Source of the DNA: Rhizobium pisi
GTDB lineage: Bacteria; Pseudomonadota; Alphaproteobacteria; Rhizobiales; Rhizobiaceae
Reading direction: 5' to 3'
Length of the DNA stretch: 64,000 bases
NCBI RefSeq assembly: GCF_003938655.1
Contig: NZ_RJJT01000010.1
Span: 124,001 to 188,000, forward strand
In this document: piece by piece, positions 63,683-64,000 of the stretch
Position numbering within the stretch: the stretch's first letter is position 1
Layout of the letters: every line of letters begins with the position of its first letter
The notes under the pieces: generated by a model
Databases searched by the model: none
Seen by the model: only the letters and a program-made list of their open reading frames with translations
Told to the model about the DNA's origin: nothing
Program-made: the position numbers and the translations under genes

Positions 63683-64000
63683 TCAGCTGAAGCGGTAGAA
63701 CTGGCTAGCGGCCTTTGCCGCGAGTTCGGCGAGATTGTCGCGGATGCGGTTTTCGATCAGCCGGGCCGCGTCCGGATATTCCTCGATCAGCCGATGGAAG
63801 AGGGCGCGGGTGATGCGGATGATGCTGGTATCCTCGCGGGCGATCGCCGTGAACTTGCGCTCTACCAGCGTAACCAGCGCAAGCTCTGAGATCATCGTTC
63901 CGGGGCCGGCGACGGCCTCGGCCCTCTGCATGCCGTCGCTGCTCGTCGTCATCAGCTCAAGGCTGCCGCTGATGACGACATAGGCGCTCTCGGCCGGCGA
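63683..64000 (-). CDS. Cyclic-nucleotide-binding-domain protein (partial, cut by window edge)
   Basis: The visible 105 C-terminal residues read through the right edge without a start. ESAYVVISGSLELM and GPGTMISELALVTLVERKFTAIAREDTSIIRITRALFHRLIEEYPDAARLIENRIRDNL match the late part of a CRP-like cNMP-binding fold and its C-helix. No DNA-binding domain follows, so it is a small single-domain CNB protein rather than a CRP-type regulator. Convergent with xth. An internal ATG could be mistaken for a start. Confidence 0.8.
   Translation of the reverse strand, partial: SPAESAYVVISGSLELMTTSSDGMQRAEAVAGPGTMISELALVTLVERKFTAIAREDTSIIRITRALFHRLIEEYPDAARLIENRIRDNLAELAAKAASQFYRFS

Overview
The window looks like part of a Rhizobium chromosome (R. 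etli / R. leguminosarum type). It has high GC and dense gene packing with frequent ATGA/TGATG stop-start overlaps. Several features are typical of alphaproteobacteria: a SAM-II riboswitch in front of metA, a sigma-54/NtrC-type promoter in front of glnK-amtB, a FixK-type box, and divergent efp / epmA-epmB genes. No insertion sequence, phage, rRNA or CRISPR array was seen. There is one tRNA (tRNA-Gly-GCC). The species assignment is inference from gene content.

Left part (1-20 kb): thiamine pyrophosphokinase; an Uup-like ABC-F ATPase; a secreted small protein; a ParDE toxin-antitoxin pair; an ABC-type exporter whose ATPase domain has lost key motifs; SAM-II-controlled metA (probably acetyl- rather than succinyl-transferring); an aldose epimerase; an amino-sugar operon (GntR regulator, SIS deaminase, NagA, second SIS protein); a polar amino-acid ABC transporter with a DadA-like oxidase and a divergent FCD regulator; and EF-P with its lysylation enzymes EpmA and EpmB.

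Middle part (20-31.7 kb): the most unusual region. A dedicated carrier protein, an acyl-CoA dehydrogenase-like flavoprotein, a tRNA-synthetase-like amino acid:carrier-protein ligase and a DUF1839 protein are translationally coupled. They run into a GH2 glycosidase, a GT4 glycosyltransferase and an 1103-residue protein that fuses a polysaccharide flippase to two alpha/beta-hydrolase domains. A convergent GT4 glycosyltransferase closes the block. The simplest reading is a system that activates an amino acid on a carrier protein, oxidises it, and uses it in building or decorating an exported glycan.

Right-middle part (31.7-48 kb): a lysine/pipecolate degradation cassette (LysR regulator, HglS-type 2-oxoadipate dioxygenase, pipecolate-oxidase-like flavoprotein, ALDH7-type dehydrogenase) with a four-copy 20-bp tandem repeat between two of its genes. 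Next comes an FbpABC-type ferric-iron transporter with a terminator inside the operon. Then follow two paralogous glycoamylase/GH144-type hydrolases flanking an M81 peptidase and a second ABC exporter with a broken ATPase domain.

Right part (48-64 kb): phosphoketolase and a CBS-BON protein behind a candidate FixK box; tRNA-Gly; and housekeeping genes: a YbaK-type editing protein, a thioredoxin-TPR protein, a Lon N-terminal-domain protein, a Trm112-like protein, a UbiH-type hydroxylase, TesB, GlnK-AmtB, FtsK, a LolA-like protein, exonuclease III, and the start of a cyclic-nucleotide-binding-domain gene cut by the window edge. Intergenic stretches hold several perfect inverted repeats, described individually.
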